Shown here: positions 20,190 through 32,560 of the stretch, piece by piece | How the letters are laid out: every line of letters starts with the position of its first letter | How positions within the stretch are numbered: the first letter of the stretch is position 1 | DNA from: Rutpela maculata | Lineage: Eukaryota; Arthropoda; Insecta; Coleoptera; Cerambycidae | DNA length: 64,000 bases | Assembly: GCA_936432065.2 (NCBI GenBank) | Contig: OW386290.2 | Span: 53,958,843-54,022,842 of the forward strand | Direction: 5' to 3' | Notes under the pieces: generated by a model | The model's input: the letters and a program-made list of their open reading frames with translations, nothing else | What the model was told of the DNA's origin: nothing | The model's database searches: none | Made by a program: the position numbers and the translations under genes

Positions 20190-20620
20190 TGTAGATTGTT
20201 TAAGAGGTCGCTTGGCCCTGAGTCGGCGCCTTTCTTCACTTCGACCTAAAAGGTCTTTTGTGAAATACCCTATAACTAGTTGTTACCCAGGATTCCAGGA
20301 CTTTTTGCAAAGCTTGTGATTTTCCTGGGAGCTAATTTCCCTGTCTTCAGATTAGTACCTTGCATTCACAAAGTATATGTCCCGCAGTCTCAGTTGCAGA
20401 TTCACAGTATCTGCATTTGTCATCTTCTGCCATGTCCATGTTCTTGAGGTGATATCTCAAGGGGCAATGGCCAGTTAGAAGGCCTGTGATCAGCCTTAGG
20501 TCAGACTTTTCAAGTTCGAGAAGCCTTGTGGCATTCTTTGTTGAATGGGTTATAAACCTATTTGCTTGTCTTTCGCCTGGAGTATTCCTCCTGTAGGACT
20601 TCTTTCGTTCTTTTTAACAT
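20190..20620 (-). pseudogene. LINE C-terminal RNase H-region fragment
   Basis: Read right to left, the frame gives 'RQANRFITHSTKNATRLLE', 'LITGLLTGHCPLRYHLKNM', then 'CRYCESATETAGHILCEC'. The 'LTGH..LR.HL' and 'C..C....ET..H.L..C' pattern is the end of ORF2 in R1/I/Jockey-like LINEs that carry an RNase H domain. Upstream RT sequence is not visible, though weak homology extends to about 20780. Stops appear after the cysteine cluster. This is an old fragment. Confidence 0.7.
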
Positions 20621-21011
20621 TTTTAGACCTAATCCATTATGTGTCCCTTAGATAAGCCACAAAACGGTTCGTGTCCTTTTTTGCAAGGCTATCAGTCTTT
20701 TTTTTGTCTTATTCTCAATGTTTACACAAACGTTTTGTGATCCACTCATTCAAGTTGGCCTCTTTTTGATGTACGACACATCTGACAGCATCATGTAGCT
20801 GTCAAGGTTGCTTGTTATGTGCATAACCTCACCAAAGCTCTTTCCTACCAGCTTCTTGAAGACTTTACCCGAACATTTTGGAGAGTGTCCTCTTCGCCGC
20901 ATCGATGTATTTCAATCCAGAGAAAAAAATGTATTGTTAATAGTATATTATTCGGTGAGCATATAATGATGGCTATTACTCGCGAGGGTGATATTTGCAG
21001 CATGAGCCGAT

Positions 21012-22335
21012 TAGGGATTGCAATACCGGTTAACCAGTTATCAGGACAAAAAACACATGACGATAATTACCGATTATTTTAATTTTTTACCGGTTATTTC
21101 GGTAAATTCTGAACTTACGATATGTCACGTATTCAACGTTTCCATTTATGTCAGTGAGTAGTATTCACTAAATACAGAGTGACTGTCCCAACTCTGAGCA
21201 CTTTTAACAATAAATAAATAATATTATAAAAAGTAAAATCCAAACACCAAGCCCTAAGAAATACAAGAGAGACATTGACAATATCTCGCGACAGGAAATT
21301 GAATATTTCACTGCTGCAAATATCCGTGGAATACATTTAGAAGTATGTTATTACCAATTCTTATTAACTTATCGACCCACCAATATCGATTGAGGAAGGA
21401 CATCTTCAGCTGGTGGTATTCTATGCACAAATATCAAACGACTAACAGATATAGCTTTGAAAAACTAACCCTTTTAACAGGCTATTTTAAAAAAATATTG
21501 TATTTTTAGATTAGGTATTCAGTAAATGCCCTATTTGAGTTTATGTTTATAATTTTTGTTATAGACCGACGGTACATGACCAGTCAGGTGCAACGTTTTT
21601 AAAATGCATGCCAATCACATATATGAATGTAATTACCATGAAATTGGCCAGAAACGCAAATTTTAGGCAGTCGTCGCGTGCAGAAGGGTGTGCAAATCGA
21701 TTTTTTGTTTTTTTTTGTTTTTTTTTTATTTTAAAAGATGCCAATAGTGCCAAACGAAAAGCCGTGAAAAAAAATCCAAAATCAAAAATACCAAAAAATT
21801 TTACGATTTAATGTGCGTACCAAAATTTGTTTTGCGCGCGGAAACTGCATGCCAATGAATTTCCGCTGGACTTTTTTTCACGGCTTTTCGTTTGGCACTA
21901 TTGGCATCCATTTTAAAATTTAAAAAAAACACAAAAAAAATCGATTTGCTCACCCTTCTGCACGCGATGACTGCCTAAAATTTGCGTCTCTGGTATATTC
22001 ATGGTAATTACATTCATATATATGATTGGCATGCATTTTAAAAACGTTGCACCTGACTTGTCATGTACCGCCAGTCTATTATTTAAGTTGATATTTTTGT
22101 TATTTGCAGAACAATTATTTATTTAAATTTATTTCATTTATATTTCTTCCTTTTGATAAAAAACCTTTCGTTTGTTCATTATATTAAATATACGTATATA
22201 AAAATGTTTTTTGTTGAATTTAGATAATTTTGTACATGGAAAAAGACAATTGCCATTTTCGCCACCCTAATCATTCATTCTAAAAATTACCGGTAAATAC
22301 CGGTTATTAAAACTTCCGGTAAACTGCAATCCCTA
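21012..22335. mobile_element. Non-autonomous hAT-like element with 8-bp target duplication
   Basis: The element begins 'TAGGGATTGCAATACCGG' and ends with the complementary 'TGCAATCCCTA'. GAGCCGAT is directly repeated on both sides (21004-21011 and 22336-22343). Eight-base duplications with this terminal sequence are characteristic of hAT elements. Subterminal 'ACCGGT' motifs occur at both ends. At 1324 bp with no transposase frame it is non-autonomous. A palindromic element is nested inside. The duplication is exact, so the insertion is probably fairly young. Confidence 0.9.
21561..22080. repeat. Palindromic MITE nested in the hAT-like element
   Basis: Arms of about 230 bp mirror each other: 'GACGGTACATGAC' at the left faces 'GTCATGTACCGCC' at the right, with 'GGCATGCATTTTAAAAACGT' and 'GCCAATAGTGCCAAACGAAA' in both. 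The centre is near 21820. Flanking bases suggest a short TA-type duplication, not proven. No coding. Confidence 0.8.
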
Positions 22336-22343
22336 GAGCCGAT

Positions 22344-23493
22344 GATGGTGAGTAATAACCATTGTATACGAGCAGAATACTATACTTTATCCTCGACTTA
22401 ATCATTTAAATAGTTTAAAGTTGAAAAAACAAAGTTAGTTCACAGTAAAACGTTGTTTTGACATCTAAAATGTCAAACACGGAAATGGACTCCTTGGAAA
22501 TAATGGACTCGCCCGTTGACTATGAAAATTGCTAGTTCCTGATTGGTCAAAGGTGTGTTATAATGATATTATGTTGGGCTGGAATTATTCGTCAAGTGTT
22601 ACATGTATTATGGCAAGGATTATACGATAGTCATGTATAAAGTATATAAACATACCTTTTCTATAGCCTTTCAAACACAAATATTCCAAGGGTGTCCAAA
22701 ACACATTGTTTTAACATCAGTGGAAACAAATCCAGCAAATGAGTACTTTTTGAAATTTTAACAAAAAAAAAATATTACCATTTCAACTAATACGAAATCA
22801 GATATGGTAGCAATAAGAAAATCAAAATATCTCAAAAATAAAGGAATAAACAATTATTTGAAAGTTTAATAAAAAGTAGTTTTAAAATGTGTCTCAATAA
22901 TATCTTTACTTTAGGAGTCTGGGCTTGAAAATGAGAACATTTGAAGGGATAGGAAGGAATAGTTTTTTGCAGTATCTCAAAGATGTTACAAAAATTTTGT
23001 ACAAAAAATATTAGAATTACCAAATTAAACCTTTCACATGTAACCATCTATCTACCGTCAATAATAACTGATGAATCGGTAACACACTGTAGAGTACACA
23101 TTCTATACATCCAATTCCAGAAAAATGTATGTGATAGAATATAGGTGACCAAATCGAAAATTATATTGTATTAAAAAATGTCGAAATATTATTTTGTAAT
23201 AATTTTTTTAAAATAGAGATTATGTTTAGGTGTATAAAAAATATCACAAAAAAGAAAACACATTGTTCATAAAAAAATATTCAATATACAAAATTATAAA
23301 ATAATGCAGCATGAAAAATAAATTTAACAATGTGTTCTTGATACTTATTAATAAGACTATGAGAGCTCATCATAAATTGTATAAAGCTATCTTTTTACTC
23401 ACATAAACTTACTCACATAAACTTTACAAACATGTCACGTTAAAGAAAGCAGTTAACATTTTTCAAACAAACATTTTAAAATTTGTTTTGGTA
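22344..23493. other. No feature recognised
   Basis: AT-rich sequence. The first 60 bases pair in inverted orientation with bases left of the hAT insertion (near 20955-20990), so the hAT element landed in an older palindrome. Otherwise I see no gene or repeat structure. Confidence 0.5.
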
Positions 23494-24812
23494 GTGTAGT
23501 TCAGTCAACGAAAATGTTGTAGAGGACATGGAGGAGGGGAGAATTTTCCTCCTCAGGAATGTGTTAGGGGTGTTGCAGGAGATAAACATACTAAAAGTCC
23601 CCGCTGCTTAGGGAGGGAGAGGGGAGGAAAGGATCCTTTTTTCGATTCTTCGCTTATAACGCGGAAACGATGTGTCGTACGGAAAAAGGTAATCTATGCA
23701 AAATTGAACATAATTAAATTTCCGACAAGAATGTCTGTATTCATTTCCTTTCGATGTATTACAGTTTACGAGATATTCGCCAGCCAAAACAGATAATTAA
23801 TAAATAAATTAATTAGGTACCTGAAATTTTTATTTTACAACACTCGACGTATTTACTAACATAATATTTTGTCGAAATCTATACATTTCCTCAAATATAT
23901 AGTGTGATTCACTTAAAATGAAGACACCCTTATAACTTTTTATTTTGTTTACGATTTGAATCAAATTTTACTCAAGTATAGAACAAATTAGGATCTACTT
24001 ATGACCAGAAAAACATTCGCCTGCTACAAAGGCAAAGTCACCTGCGCTACCAAAATATGCTGAAAAAAATTAAAAATCATATTAGTGGTCTTGACGCATT
24101 TCACATATCTACCACAAATTGCGGAAACTGAGGATCCCCTTTGCCAGATGAGCTTATGTATGAGAAATCCCCCATCAATAAACAAATTAAATTTTGGTGT
24201 ATGTGTGTTTGTGGCGCCGATCCGATGCATTTTTTAGAATTTTTAACATTCAAAATGTTTTAATTTTTTTCAGCATATTTTGGTAGCGCAGGTGACTTTG
24301 CCTTTGTAGCAGGCGAATGTTTTTCCGGTCATAAGTAGATCCTAATTTGTTCTATACTTGAGTAAAATTTAATTCAAATCGGAAACAAAATAAAAAAGTT
24401 ATAAGGGTGTCTTCATTTTAAGTGAGTCACACTGTATATTTAAGGAAATGTATAGATTTCGACAAAATATTACTTTAGTAAATACGTCAAGTGTTGCAAA
24501 ATGAAGATTGTTTTGTCATATCACTTTGTATAATTAATTTATTATTTATTTTGGCTGGCGAATATCTCTGAAACTATAACACATAGAAAGAAAATGAATA
24601 TAGTACCTTTTTTCGTAAGACGCATCGTTTCCGAGTTATAAGCGAAAAATCGAAAAAATGAACCTTTCCACCCACCTCTTCCCCTGAAGCGGCGGAGCTA
24701 GGGGCGAGGACATTTAGTATGTTTACCTCCAACACATTCCAGAAGAAGAAAGTTCTCCCCTCCTCCACGTCCTCTACAATCCCCTTTTGGGCATTCATTG
24801 TTTGGACTACTG
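23494..24812. mobile_element. Foldback with long arms (locus D)
   Basis: Left arm about 23494-24061 and right arm about 24271-24812 are reverse complements. Shared landmarks include 'CAGCATATTTTGGTAGCGCA' next to the loop, 'GGTGTCTTCATTTTAAGTGA', 'TTGGCTGGCGAATATCTC' and GC-richer outer ends ('GTTGTAGAGGACATGGAGGA' facing a similar inverted stretch). The 208-bp loop contains a coding fragment on the minus strand (see 24062-24230). Confidence 0.85.
24062..24230 (-). pseudogene. Nuclease-like fragment of the large uncharacterised family (locus D)
   Basis: The loop of the foldback encodes 'TPKFNLFIDGGFLIHKLIWQ' followed by 'RGSSVSAICGRYVKCVKTT'. A hydrophobic strand ending in Asp, then GG and a helix, is the start of a PIN/FEN1-like nuclease fold. 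I recall the phrase 'DGG.LLH...W..G.....I...YV.YV' from the middle of the same large protein family whose ends occur at loci A, B, C and E. The rest of the protein is missing. The reading frame is clean but only about 55 codons long. Family placement rests on memory and should be searched. Confidence 0.6.
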
Positions 24813-25723
24813 GTAATATTTTCAGATGTTCAACCGATATTTATATTTATAATAATTTTTCATATAAGCATTCATTTGACATCACGTATTAAATGCTGAC
24901 AATGTTTTCAAATTATTTTATATTTTTATATTATTACTGGCACCAAGAGCTCCTTTTCACTTTTTTAAAATCACACAGAAAGCCCCAATTCTATATTACC
25001 AATTAATTTAGAGAGATAACCGGATAAATCTGAAACTATGTTCCTATAAATCAGCACAAGAAACATAAAATCATCACTTTAAAAGTTGATATAACATATT
25101 TATTTTCAGTTAGTAATTTCATAATTTCGACCTTTTAAAACCAGTAATTTAAAAATTAAATTTTAATGCTCTATCAATCAAATCTGTTTAACAAATCGAA
25201 GAAATCATTGCTAAACTTATAGTATACTATTCATTATCACTTTGTATAATTAAATATCATAACAGGATTTATAGTCCGCATACATTGTCATATTAATCTG
25301 CCATGTATTCACATAAGGCCTGTTTCTGTAATGTTTAAATCAGTTTAGCGTAGATAACGAGATGTAAGTTATCGTATGTAATATCACTAGCGCTTACAAT
25401 TTTATCAGAAAAAATTGTTCGTTTTTTTTAATTCTGCCAACAGAGAAAATCACAGCAATAATTTTGCATGTTGGTACAGTCAAAATCCGGTCTAGGATTA
25501 ATAATGACATTTAATTCGGGCAATGTTGTCAAAAAAATGGGCTTTCATGTTAATGTGTTAAATATAATCATTAGTTTTACTGATGATTATTTCCCTCATT
25601 AACCAATCAGAGAAAGTCACCAATTCAGAGAAGTACGGTGAGCTGTTGTGATAAGATCTGAAACAGACCTTATCACAGAATATATGCAGAACTCACAATT
25701 AGTGGCAAGTGTAACGACTTAAA
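24813..25723. other. No feature recognised
   Basis: AT-rich sequence with no gene or repeat boundary that I can support. Confidence 0.5.
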
Positions 25724-25725
25724 TA

Positions 25726-27221
25726 CAGGGTGTAATCAGTTTCATGTCATTAAAAAAAACTGATGGTGGGGAACGACTAAACAAATAAAAAAACCTTATG
25801 TAACATGGGGTCTATAATCCATAGTTTTAGAAAAAATAAATAAACAAGAATTTCGAAAATTTTTAATAATGTTTGAGAACTGCTGGAATGTTGGGATAGG
25901 CTTTTATCTTCGTGTATGTCGGCGCCTCTAACCATCAAATACGCTAATACGGCTCTTTCCAAGGGTTCACGCTCCTTTGTTAGAGGCGCGCGTCGGCGAG
26001 AACACAAGTTGATAATCACACTTTTTTATGGTTTTTTAAAAGTAGGTAAGGTAAGGTCTTTAGCGGTACGGTAAAGGTGAAAGACGTCGGCGTTTTCTGA
26101 GTGCTTAGTAGATCTGGAAACGATACTATCCCTTGTGCAATATTTTAGTTTCTGTGGGCACTTCGTTCAATACACACGTCGAACCTGTTCGTTGTTTTCG
26201 TATGTGCTTTTGTTCTTTTTGAATTTTGGGCCACGTATTTACAGTTAAGATTTATTTTACTGACTTACCGTTCAAGTTGTTAAGTTCTTGATTATGTACA
26301 GACACTACTTGTTCGTTCTGTTTGTGTTGCTTTTTGGATTTTAGACCAAGTTTTTATTTTTATTATCTTTATTGACAACGTTAGTTGATAGTTTAGTGTG
26401 GTATTTTAATGTGCATAGAAACCATAAAAAAAGATCCTAATTTACCAAATGTGTTGAACGGAGTGCGTATGTCAGTTCGACGTGCCGAAGAGTGTATTGA
26501 TGCAGACGAACAATTTATTTAAATCAAAATTAATTTATAGGTAAGTTTTAGATTTATTTATCGAATATTTTAGTTTTCAATACCTGATTGACAATTTGTT
26601 AAATAAATCAGATTTTTTCCTAACTTAAAATACACATAATTGTTTTCTGTTATCGTATCTCAGACGTCTAACTCTATTCCCCAATGTCGTGCAATAATTA
26701 CTCGTTTTTTAAGCTTAACCCAGAACACTCATTTAGGTTACAAATGTTAATAAACCACGTTTAAATCTGATAAATTATAAACAACAATAAAAGCCCCAAT
26801 ATTTTGTTCTAAATTAAAAAAACACATAAAAAGAAATGCTGTGTTTAAACCTATACGCCCATCATTTGCTTGCATTTCTGCAAAAAGAGATAATGAATTA
26901 TTTACATTTTTATAATTGGTTCGGTTCAGACGATCATCAAAGGCTTCTTTGCTTTGAAACCACGGGCCGGCGAGAACAAGTCGGCTGGTAATCTTTGCAC
27001 TTTTTTATGACAATTTAAAAGTTGTATAATTGGGAAGTGCACGTCCATTGATCCAGAAAGGCAGTGGTTCCCAAATGTTTCCTACCCTAATATTCAAATT
27101 ATTGAACTAGGTCAGGTTTTTTCAATGTGCCCCTAGAGGAAAAAGTCATTAAGGTTTTTTGTTTGTCTAGTCGGTCCCCATTACCAGTTTTTTTTAATGA
27201 CATGAAACTGATTACACCCTG
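25726..27221. mobile_element. TA-flanked inverted-repeat element, 1.5 kb
   Basis: The ends are 'CAGGGTGTAATCAGTTTCAT' and its complement, extending as imperfect inverted repeats for about 75 bp ('CATGTCATTAAAAAAAACTG', then 'GTTTAGTCG'-like sequence). TA flanks both ends (25724-25725 and 27222-27223), as for Tc1/mariner-type insertion. No transposase is encoded. Two internal direct repeats contain 'CGGCGAGAACA' (near 25996 and 26969). A 37-codon frame (26409-26522, 'MCIETIKKDPNLPNVLNGVR') is followed by the donor-like 'ATAGGTAAGT'; it might be captured exon sequence. Confidence 0.75.
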
Positions 27222-27223
27222 TA

Positions 27224-30200
27224 TACAATGATGCATCAGGAAGTGTGTACAAGAGGTCCCATTATTTTCTCAATTATTCTGTATCTTCACCAGTTCTAAA
27301 AAACTTATCATCTACTGAGTCAATCTACTGTTCCAAACTCTTCCATTTTCTAAAGGGCAAAAATGCAACGTAAATATTGGACAACGTATGATATTGTAAA
27401 ATTCAAAATCTATAGAATAGTAATATTTTTGTTCCGAGGTGCAGAATAGATCTTAAATTTTCTGAATAGGTCAATCTGCATACTATTTCACTGAATCACA
27501 GTGAACATTTCTGATAAAATGACATGATTATACAATTAATTCGGATATAATGTAGGTGAAGGGACATAAAATTTGTGATCATTATATCCAGTGGCAACAA
27601 ACTTATCACAAACATTACAAGAAAAGCAAAAAAATACAATATTTCGACCAAATGTTCATATAAAATTAAACATATATTAGGCATTATCAGGAGCTTGGAA
27701 CTACTTCTATGGTACTGAAAGACCATGAAACTGTAAGAGTTGACCAGAAGAGTTCAAGGCAGTCGTATAACAATGCTGCTGTCAAATTATACAACAATTC
27801 ACAACAGAGCTGCCACATAGAGAAACTGTTCAGGCATGTCAATAAACACTTTCATAGTTAATTAACAAAACTAACTTTTTTTTCATAAAGTTAGACAGGT
27901 TTAAGTAAAAACCCAGAGGATACCTTAAACTACTGTAGACGTGTGATGTGTGTGGATGTCCTGACATCAAATGCAGGACTTGCCATCAGGCATGCATTTA
28001 CTTTTTGCATCTTTATGCAATTTTGGCCTACATCCAATGACACAATGTGATATTACGAGTGCCATACTACCACCTACAGCACTAGTATGAGATAGATCAA
28101 ACACCAACGTTCCCTTATATTTCTGTCTGTCAAAAACAAAATGTTTCTCTATTCGCGAAAATCTCGGAGTGGACGACAATCTACATTCTGATAGTATAAC
28201 ATGTTTAATGGCATATTGTACCAACTAAATTCAGGCCAAGTTCAGCTTGATCCAAAATCGAAAGCCAAAGTTACAACAATCGTAACCATGAATTTTGATC
28301 TTGGATCAAGCTGAACTTGGCTTGAACTTAGTTGGTATAACTCACCCTAAGAGTGCACAACAAATCCGTTTACTATTGATATTTAATGGAAGGTTAACTT
28401 TATTGCTAAAACCGGAAAATTCACTTGATAAAATTATATAAGGCATTTTTTTATACCTGTCCGTCTTTTTTAATACTTTAGGAAGCTATAAACACTACCA
28501 AACGCAATTTTCACTGTATTAAATTGTTTTTCTAATGCCACAAATGCCTGTCATATGTCAAAACTCTGTTGTTCACTCTTAGAATTTGACATTTGGAGCC
28601 CCACCTATTGGTGGGTGATTTTCACGAATTGGAATTACTAGCTTCCAACCAAATAAAAAAAAATCTGTCACACATTCCTGTCATCACCAGTGGAATGTTA
28701 TAAATAACTGTACGGTTATAAACATATAAATTTACCTGTTACAACCAACAGGCTCGTTTTGCATCATCAATTAATGTTTCCTTTGTGATATAATGACGAA
28801 TGACTCACTGTATTCGTTTTTATCAATAGGTGGATGAAAAATCAGATGCAATTTTTTTTTCTAGTGTTGGCATGAGATAAGATACATAATTGTATTGGTA
28901 ATGGAACACCTTGAACAAATAGGTAAGTATGCATTAGTATGGATTAAACTGATTAACTTCAAGTGGGCTACTGTAAATTATTACAACAAAATTTAAAAAC
29001 ATTATTTTTGTCAATTTAAAACAAGTAAAATTCTTTATACACTAGACTAAAAACTTTTTTTAGTAAGAAAGATAACAATTCTCCATAAAAAATACCATAG
29101 CACAAAATGTTTTTCTTTAATTTTTAAATATTATTTTACGACTATTGGAATAAAATCAGTATCAAATGAATAATTATAATATAGTCAGTCACAACAATAT
29201 TGGTCTATGGCACCTTTAAGTACGAAATAATTAAAATCATGTGTTGTTGGTAAGTACGGGTAATTCAAAAGATTTTTCGAAAATCTCACAAGAATTAAGT
29301 GGTTAGCAAGATTTAGCATGTAACTGTAATAATAATTGGTAAAATATTCATAACCCAGATCACCAACATTTCGTCGCAGTTGGATTTATTAAGAAATAAT
29401 ATAGTACATAAAGAAAATGTGTATGATGTTTTATTCAATCTGTTATTCTCACTACCGACAAGGGTGCAGTTGAACTACAATAAATTATGACTAGATTGTT
29501 TAAAAATCATTTAAAGCAGTTCTAAATCAATGTATAAAAAAAAACTAAGTAATCACTACTTTCAGATCTGCTATACAAATACATTTAAATAAACTTCTTT
29601 GTTTTTCGAATTAAATGGATTATCTCTTTCATAAGGAATGGAGAAATTATAGAAAATTTAAAATTTCTGGTGGAGAATTTTGAAAATATCGTCAAAATTT
29701 TCAAAAAGAAAAAACGATTTCTTTGTATTATTGACATTTGGAGCTTCCTAAAAATATCAAATACATGGTAATACAACAAATTGAAAATGCAAATGTAACA
29801 AAGTTCAAAAATGAACATTTAATAATGTAAACTAAACTACACTTTTTTTTAACACGTGTTGTTAAACTCTAGGTATTGTCACGGCAAGATTTATAACAGA
29901 CGGATTTATCGAAGAAAATGCCAATATTAAGTGTTGTTTTCTGAATTAAATCCACCAGTATACCCTAAACATTCCAACAAGAGGGTTAAATTATTTTAAA
30001 TACCCATGTAAGGTACACTTGAAAATTTGAAGTGAAATTTTCTAATAAAATAACTTAATATTAGCAATAGCACATACCAAAACACAAAGTTAGGTTAAGT
30101 TAATTTTTAATTTTAATTGCCTTATTTATTTTTACGTCCTGGCTAAGTTTAGCTAATGCTACTCCAGCCCTTAACCATGACGGCGAGATGAGATACAGTC

Positions 30201-30234
30201 ACCCATCTCAGTGCTGGACAGTAAAAACTATTTG
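27224..30234. other. Mostly featureless AT-rich DNA
   Basis: Apart from the hairpin at 28219-28337 I see no supported feature. The 85-codon minus frame at 27967-28224 and the 77-codon frame at 29585-29818 have no recognisable domains. Confidence 0.5.
28219..28337. repeat. Short hairpin repeat (MITE-like)
   Basis: 'TACCAACTAAATTCAGGCCA' and 'AGTTCAGCTTGATCCAA' on the left mirror 'TTGGATCAAGCTGAACT' and 'TGGCTTGAACTTAGTTGGTA' on the right, giving about 40-bp arms around a 40-base loop. Confidence 0.8.
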
Positions 30235-31345
30235 CTGTCAGTTTGATTTTCGAAAGAATAAAAACACTGTTCAAGGTATAGAGAGCATAATTGCTGAGAT
30301 TTCATAACTTAGAATATAGCAGACACGGCAGTATTAATCTTGTAAAATCGAACTTAGAAGGGAGTTCAGGCATTGAAGGTTTCTGGCACGGAGTCAAAGG
30401 TTCAGTAACCGTAGGTGTGCCTCAAGGCTCTGTCCTTGGGCCAATACTTTTTTTGATATATATCAACGATTTACCATCCATTAGCAATAAATGGAAGTAT
30501 GTACTTTTTGCTGATGATACATCACTTTCTTTTGCTGCCGATACATTCCAACAACCCTTGGATGGTTTAAGGATCGACCAAGAGAAGGAGGAGAAATGGT
30601 TTAATGCAAATAAACTATTACTTAATAATAATAAGACAAGTTGTTTTTACGTTAAGAAACATTGACGTAGATGAGCCTATTACAACAGTTGTATGATTCC
30701 TAGGGGTACAACTTGATCAGAAGCTTCAGTGGGATTCCCATACTGATACTCTGGCTAAAAAACTGTGTAAAGGACTTCGTTACCTCAACAACTGTGTCTC
30801 GCAGGGAGTACTGAAAACCGCCTACTTTGCTAACTATCTTATGGGTTCCTATGTGGAGCCAAGCATATGGAGCTCAGCGTGTATTTGGCTTGCAAAGAAA
30901 AGGGCGGTGCAGTTCGGAGCCAACTGCAGATTTACATTCAGAGACCTAAAAATACTTACAGTGTCATCGATGTTCATATACGAGTGTCAATTGTACATAA
31001 AAAGAAATATCGAGCAATTTAAGACACATGATCATCGCACTAGAAATAAAAATAATCTAATTCCTGCCTACTGGCAATTGAAAAGGTGTCAAAGTGATCC
31101 GGGCTACTGGAGCATGATTTTTTTTAATGTTTTACCAACAGAATTAAAGGCATTACCTTTTATAACTTTTAAAAATAAAATTAAAGGCATTCTTATAGAC
31201 GGAGCCATCTATAATTTTAATGAATATTTTAATTAATTTATTTTAAAATGTATTAACTGTGTATGTTCTGCGGCTGTTAGCCTTCTCCCCTGTTGAAGTA
31301 TGTAACTATCATAGATAACATGAATAAATGATTGATTGATTAATT
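30235..31345 (+). pseudogene. 5'-truncated LINE with RT core, broken
   Basis: The fragment begins inside the RT fingers. The palm reads 'VGVPQGSVLGPILFLIYIND' followed by the catalytic 'FADDT' (30507-30521). The frame breaks near 30662; from about 30665 it continues as 'FLGVQLDQKLQWDSHTDTLA'. A C-terminal piece (30841-31236) reads 'LKILTVSSMFIYECQLYIKR' and 'DHRTRNKNNLIPAYWQLKR', ending 'YNFNEYFN'. A stretch between 'YVEPSIW' and 'KKRAVQF' looks shortened compared with related LINEs. The 3' end is a (TGAT)n-like tail (31324-31345). It is a Jockey/CR1-superfamily copy, inactive. Confidence 0.88.
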
Positions 31346-31379
31346 AATAGAAGCAGAAGTTACCGAGGATCAACCAGGA

Positions 31380-32275
31380 ACAGATATTAGCTTGAACCTG
31401 AGTATCACCTTAACAATGTTCCAACACTGCCTGGATTTCCTGGCAGAACCCAACAGTGTAGAACCGGAGTGGACACAAGGACATTAGAGCAATGTAGGCT
31501 ACACAAAAAAGAATGCATGTATTATTGATAATAGACCATTCAAAATAAACAAATGAATTGCTAAATCTGAGCAGAAAAAAAAGGTGTGCAATGGGCACCT
31601 TAACCCTTTCATTGCACACTACTGTTTCAAAGCTGCCCATCATATTAAGCATTTTTTTACCGCTTGCGTACATATTCGTCAAGAGCAGCGTGATCCATTC
31701 TTTGTAATGGAAAAGTACCCATCATTTTGCATGTTTAGCTTTTTTTTTTTTATCGTTGTGTAATATCTCAAAATATCATGGGCACGAGTGAACCATTCTA
31801 TCTAACGGAAGAGTACCCATCGTTTTGCATGTTTTCTTTTCTTTCTTTTAATGATTTTTATCATTGTGTAATATCTCAAAATATCATGCGAGCGAGTTTG
31901 TTCGGGTAGTGCAGTATGATTCTATTTTTATTAAGAATGCGAGTATACTCATCTAGAGCAGTTAACCGGTCGGCGAATATATGCATCAAGAGCAGTGAAA
32001 GGGTTAACAAGACATTGCACACAAAACGAACATCTACCCAACCAAAGGGTGAGCGACAATTCAGAATGTAGGATATGTGATGATGATGAGAAAACTCCCC
32101 ACCATAACTATGTGAATGCCCAGTTTTGATGGCTGGAAGGTTTTCACACCCTGGGGACTACTTGCAACGCTAGGAAAGATATACAGAACTCCCACTGATC
32201 AAACACTCACCTTCTTGGCAGGAACGGGGTTAATAGGTTAACGAGACTAAGGAATGCAATAAGTTTAAGTTCACT
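31380..32275 (+). pseudogene. LINE RNase H-end fragment split by a MITE
   Basis: The left part encodes 'RPFKINK' and 'WIAKSEQKK'-like sequence up to about 31599; the right part continues with 'TQNEHL', 'SECRICDDDEKTPHHNYVNA' and a tail near 32260. This is the end of an ORF2 with RNase H and a cysteine/histidine cluster, as in R1/I-like LINEs. A TTAA-flanked insertion (31600-32007) divides it; joining the flanks restores the order of motifs. Stops and frameshifts are present. Confidence 0.7.
31600..32007. mobile_element. piggyBac-like MITE
   Basis: TTAA occurs at both ends (31600-31603 and 32004-32007), followed by 'CCCTTTCATTGC' and preceded by the complementary 'GCAGTGAAAGGG'. This is the expected piggyBac-type target duplication and terminal repeat. 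Inside is a tandem pair of about 100-bp units (31690-31788 and 31789-31890) containing 'AGTACCCATC.TTTTGCATGT' and 'TGTAATATCTCAAAATATCA'. No transposase. Confidence 0.8.
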
Positions 32276-32560
32276 ACAGCGAGTTCTCAGAAAAAAAAAC
32301 AAAATATGAACATCTCTGCACTGAAAATGATAATACAGAATGTAAAGATATAGTTGAGTTGAGTAGCATAAGATATATGCATATTTTAGAGAAATAAAAT
32401 GTAATCTTGTTCTTTTATTATTATTATTATTATTATATAGAACAGCCCGTAATAGTGTTCAATATCAAACAATTGATCAAGTAATGAAAATAGATATCCA
32501 TCCAATAAACACAATTGAGTGCCAGTCGCAGCATCTACAAATTTTCATTTCAATAATTAT
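32276..32560. repeat. AT-rich gap with an (ATT)n microsatellite
   Basis: An (ATT)n run at about 32417-32436. Nothing else is recognised. Confidence 0.6.

Noticed and set aside
27967..28224. 85-codon minus-strand frame as a gene
   Set aside because: Contains no recognisable motif and no splice or homology support; chance frame is more likely.
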